Source of the DNA: Saccharopolyspora rosea
GTDB lineage: Bacteria > Actinomycetota > Actinomycetes > Mycobacteriales > Pseudonocardiaceae
Direction of reading: 5' to 3'
Length of the DNA stretch: 64,000 bases
Assembly (NCBI RefSeq): GCF_025643595.1
Contig: NZ_CP102826.1
Location: 5,952,001 to 6,016,000 of the forward strand
Of the stretch, positions 61,459 to 64,000 are shown piece after piece. A program made the position numbers and the translations under genes. Each line of letters opens with the position of its first letter. Position 1 is the stretch's first letter. The notes under the pieces were generated by a model that made no database searches, had not been told where the DNA came from, and saw nothing but the letters and a program-made list of their open reading frames with translations.

Positions 61459-62524
61459 CGGCGACCTCCGGGAGTCCGTAGAGCCGACGGGCGTTGCCGT
61501 CCAGGACGTCGTCGCGCCACTCGGCCGGGAACCGCGTCGCGTACGGGTCGTCGAAGTCCCAGTGCGGGTAGTCCGAGGAGAACATCAGCATCTCCCGGCC
61601 ACCGATCTCGTCCAGCGCGGTCCACAGCGCGTCCGGGTTCTTCGGCCGCTCCAGCGGTTGCGTGGTCAGCCGGACGAAGTCGCGGGCGTACTCGCTGGGC
61701 AGCCGCTTGAGCCACGGGGTCTCCTTGCGCAGCGCCTGGTAGTCGGCGTCGAGCCGCCACAGCACCGCCGGGACCCACGCGACCCCGCACTCGACCAGCA
61801 CGAACTTCGTGCCCGGATAGCGTTCCGGGATCCCGTGCGCCAGCACGCTGGCGACGTGGCCCATGCCGGACTCGCAGAGCATGGCGTGCGCCTCCCAGTA
61901 GAAGGTCGCGGGTCCGGTCCCGGTCGGGTTGGCGTTGACACCGCTGGTCCCGCCGAGGTGCGCGGCGATCGGCAGCCGCATCTCCGAGGCCGCCTCCCAC
62001 ATCGGGTGGTAGAGGGGGTCGCCGTAGGGGCGCTGCGACCCGGACGTCACCAGCACCTGCGCGACCTTCGGGTGCCCGCCGACGCGGCGGATCTCCGCGG
62101 CGGCGCCGTGCGGGTCCTGCGGGGCGACCACGACGGAGACCTGGAACCGCTCGTCCAGCGGCGCCCAGGTGTCCAGCACCCAGTCGTTGTAGGCGCGGGC
62201 CAGGGCGCTCGCGTAGTAGGGGTTGGCGAGCGTGGAGACCTCCACGGACTCCTCGCCGAGCAGGATCGCGTAGTCCAGCTCGTAGCGGTCGAGGAGCTGT
62301 TCGCGCATGAACTCGTAGTCGGTGCCCGGCGCACCGCCACCGGGCGGGAACGTGTCGTAGCGGATGTAGCCCTCGGGGTGCAGCCAGGGCCGGTGCGCGT
62401 GGGGGAACGACTCCCGGCCGCCGGGGAGTTCGCCGCGGTCGAGGTAGTCGCGGAAGTTCGGATCGAGGTAGGGCAGCAGCACGCGGGCGGAATCCCAGCC
62501 GTTGTGCACGTCGCAGTCGATCAT
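61445..62524 (-). CDS. Amidohydrolase_2-family metalloenzyme (decarboxylase/hydrolase)
   Basis: 359 residues from the ATG at 62524. MIDCDVHNGWDSARVLLPYL starts with the D-x-H metal motif; SEMRLPIAAHLGGTSG holds the next His, VLAHGIPERYPGTKFVLVEC the third, and MLMFSSDYPHWDFDDPYATR the late Asp with the SDYPH motif. This is the ACMSD/gamma-resorcylate decarboxylase type, acting on aromatic or unsaturated acids, or a lactone/amide hydrolase. It heads the set with the Rieske and HD genes and is divergent from an IclR regulator. Substrate unknown. Confidence 0.9.
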   Translation of the reverse strand: MIDCDVHNGWDSARVLLPYLDPNFRDYLDRGELPGGRESFPHAHRPWLHPEGYIRYDTFPPGGGAPGTDYEFMREQLLDRYELDYAILLGEESVEVSTLANPYYASALARAYNDWVLDTWAPLDERFQVSVVVAPQDPHGAAAEIRRVGGHPKVAQVLVTSGSQRPYGDPLYHPMWEAASEMRLPIAAHLGGTSGVNANPTGTGPATFYWEAHAMLCESGMGHVASVLAHGIPERYPGTKFVLVECGVAWVPAVLWRLDADYQALRKETPWLKRLPSEYARDFVRLTTQPLERPKNPDALWTALDEIGGREMLMFSSDYPHWDFDDPYATRFPAEWRDDVLDGNARRLYGLPEVAGARA

Positions 62525-62542
62525 CTCGGCTCCTTCGTGCTC

Positions 62543-62570
62543 ATATCGCACAGCTATGCTGATATCGCAC
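62543..62570. promoter_or_regulatory. Direct repeats in the amidohydrolase/IclR promoter
   Basis: ATATCGCAC occurs at 62543-62551 and 62562-62570, a 19-bp period, around a CAGC-TAT-GCTG dyad. It lies between the divergent starts (62524 and 62615), where an IclR protein would bind. The first copy continues as ATATCGCACAGC, like the motif before hyi. Confidence 0.6.
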
Positions 62571-62614
62571 TGATCCGGAGTCAAGACGGCGTTCGGGGAC
62601 CGCATAATCGACGC

Positions 62615-63352
62615 ATGAAACCCCTGGAGACGGTGGACCGCGCACTGCAGCTGCTGCAGGCGTTCGACCGCGACCACCGGGAGCTGTCCGTGGGCGAACT
62701 CGCGGACGCCCTGCAGGTGCACCACAGCAACGCCTCCCGCCTGGCCGCCACGCTCGCGCTGCGCGGGTTCCTGGAACGCGCCGGCGAGCGCTACCGGGTC
62801 GGACCGGAACTGCGCCGCCTCGGCATGCTCGGATTCCTCGACCAGGACCTCGTCACCGAGGCTCGCCCGATCATGAACCGGCTCGTCGAGCGCACCGGCG
62901 AAACAGTCGCCTTGTCCACTCTGGACGGTGATCACGCGGTGGACGTCGCGGAGTCCCCCGGCACGCACGTCATCGGCGCGCGCCAGTGGATCGGCCGCCG
63001 CTACCCGCTGCACGCCACCTCGGACGGCAAGGTGTTCCTCGCGTTCGCCGCGCCGCTGGAGCCCGACGCCCCGCTGAAGCCGCTCACCGAGCGCACCATC
63101 ACCGACCCGGAGCGGCTCAAGAGCGAGCTCGACGAGGTCCGCGAACGCGGTTGGGCCACCGCCCGCTCCGAACTGGAGACCGGCATGTGCGGCGTGGCCG
63201 CCCCGGTGTTCGGCTCCGGCGGGCACTGCGTCGCCGCGCTCAACATCACCGGTCCCGACTACCGGATGCCCGACCACGTCGTCGGCGACCTCGGCACCGC
63301 CTGCCGGGACGCCGCGGACGAACTCAGCGCGCGGCTCGGGCACGGCGCGTGA
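62615..63352 (+). CDS. IclR-family transcriptional regulator
   Basis: 245 residues from the ATG at 62615. The winged HTH is LETVDRALQLLQAFDRDHRE, LSVGELADALQVHHSNASRL and AATLALRGFLER; the effector domain has VESPGTHVIG-type core VAESPGTHVIGARQWIGRRY, PLHATSDGKVFLAFAA, ERGWATARSELETGMCGVAA and VAALNITGP. CATAAT ends six bases before the ATG, suggesting a leaderless transcript. It is divergent from the amidohydrolase set and most likely regulates it; the shared motif before hyi suggests wider control. Confidence 0.93.
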   Translation: MKPLETVDRALQLLQAFDRDHRELSVGELADALQVHHSNASRLAATLALRGFLERAGERYRVGPELRRLGMLGFLDQDLVTEARPIMNRLVERTGETVALSTLDGDHAVDVAESPGTHVIGARQWIGRRYPLHATSDGKVFLAFAAPLEPDAPLKPLTERTITDPERLKSELDEVRERGWATARSELETGMCGVAAPVFGSGGHCVAALNITGPDYRMPDHVVGDLGTACRDAADELSARLGHGA

Positions 63353-63407
63353 CGAGGTCGGCAAAGCCGTTGGCCGGCACCCCGGACGCGGGCTAGGTTG
63401 CGCGGCC

Positions 63408-64000
63408 ATGGAGGACGCCGAGTACTTCTCGATCGTCGAAGGCACGCATGACGTCCAGAACCCGACCAGCCCGGAGAAGCTCCGGCTGGTCGCGGAGTAC
63501 CTGGGGCTGCGGCGCGGTGGGCGGCTGCTGGACATCGGCTCGGGGCGCGGCTGGTGGACGGTCCACGCCGCCACCGAGGGCTGCGACGTGACCGGACTGG
63601 AGATCAACGAGTACTTCGCGGCCGCGGCGCGGCGCCGCGCCGCCGAAGCCGGGGTCGCCGAGCGGCACCGGATCGTGCTCGGCCCGGCCGCCGAGTTCGC
63701 CGCCGAACCGGACGGATACGACTTCGCGACCTGCCTCGGCGCGAGCTTCGCCCTGGACGGCTACCGGCCCACGCTGGAACACCTGGCGCGGACGGTGCGC
63801 CCGGGCGGCCGGATCGCCGTCGGCGAGCTGCACACCGCCGACGGCACCACGTCCCCGGAACTGCCATCGCTGACCGAACTCGCGCACGTGGCCGCGGAGT
63901 TCGACCTCGACGTGGTGGGAGTCGTGTCGGCCGACACCGACGACTGGGACCGGTACGAGTCGCGGCAATGGCTCAACGCGCGCGAGTGGTTCGACCGCAA
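63408..64000 (+). CDS. SAM-dependent methyltransferase (3' end outside the window)
   Basis: Runs off the right edge after 197 codons with no stop. MEDAEYFSIVEGTHDVQNPT and SPEKLRLVAEYLGLRRGGRL lead to the SAM-binding motif LLDIGSGRGWWTVHAA, then VTGLEINEYF, DFATCLGASFALDGYRPTLE and RTVRPGGRIAVGE, a class I methyltransferase of the ubiE/arsM-like SAM family. TAGGTT (63394-63399) lies eight bases before the ATG, so the start may be leaderless. Substrate unknown. Confidence 0.87.
   Translation, partial: MEDAEYFSIVEGTHDVQNPTSPEKLRLVAEYLGLRRGGRLLDIGSGRGWWTVHAATEGCDVTGLEINEYFAAAARRRAAEAGVAERHRIVLGPAAEFAAEPDGYDFATCLGASFALDGYRPTLEHLARTVRPGGRIAVGELHTADGTTSPELPSLTELAHVAAEFDLDVVGVVSADTDDWDRYESRQWLNAREWFDR

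Overview
The window is high-GC DNA with GTG/TTG starts, short gaps and many leaderless-looking starts. Its gene content points to an actinomycete of the Pseudonocardiaceae, probably Saccharopolyspora or a near relative; this is an inference from gene content and synteny, not a database match. Much of it is core genome. The block guaA - choD-like oxidase - guaB3 - guaB - DUF5319 - rsdA - sigD - (bldM) - whiB - groEL1 - groES - tsaD/rimI/tsaB follows the order known around Rv3396c-Rv3421c of Mycobacterium tuberculosis, and bldM beside sigD matches Streptomyces.

Layout. 1-5.4 kb: purine genes (purH fragment, purN), a DUF6350 membrane protein, a DUF5336 antigen-like protein and sucCD. 5.6-12.9 kb: a polytopic membrane protein, an M23 peptidase, a methyltransferase broken at a run of 15 C, pcrA, and a chorismate mutase behind an aromatic-residue attenuator. 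13-26.8 kb: an SDR dehydrogenase, a LmbE-type deacetylase with two anchored proteins of unknown function, two tandem Ser/Thr kinases, a LysR/EamA pair, an EsrISR-like PspC/two-component stress module and a GIDE protein. 26.8-42.9 kb: GMP synthesis, sigma-D and its anti-sigma factor, developmental regulators (BldM, MerR, WhiB), the chaperonin operon with a CIRCE operator, and an OhrR-type repressor beside a 25-bp palindrome. 42.9-48.8 kb: two insertion sequences and small elements around tsaD-rimI-tsaB and an orphan barstar. 48.8-60.4 kb: purine and glyoxylate catabolism: uric acid permease, uricase, HIU hydrolase and OHCU decarboxylase make allantoin; allantoinase opens it; glyoxylate carboligase, hydroxypyruvate isomerase, tartronate semialdehyde reductase and glycerate kinase return the carbon to glycolysis. 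60.5-63.4 kb: an uncharacterised set, an HD-domain protein with a MIOX/PhnZ-like metal pattern, a Rieske ferredoxin and an amidohydrolase, divergent from an IclR regulator. A methyltransferase runs off the right edge.

The most unusual feature is a family of small dispersed elements, five copies of about 115-280 bp, sharing TGTCTTYGAAC-type ends and an internal hairpin. Every copy abuts the stop codon of a gene. Several are flanked by CTCAG or CTAG repeats that contain the stop codon, and one copy is split by an IS5-family element with matching ends. The hairpin followed by TTTCTCTTT suggests these elements may act as mobile transcription terminators. Other signals worth checking are a perfect CRP/GlxR-type site upstream of bldM, a TTCAACA palindrome shared by allB and the uricase operon, and a glyoxylate carboligase that keeps the glutamate E. 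coli Gcl lacks.
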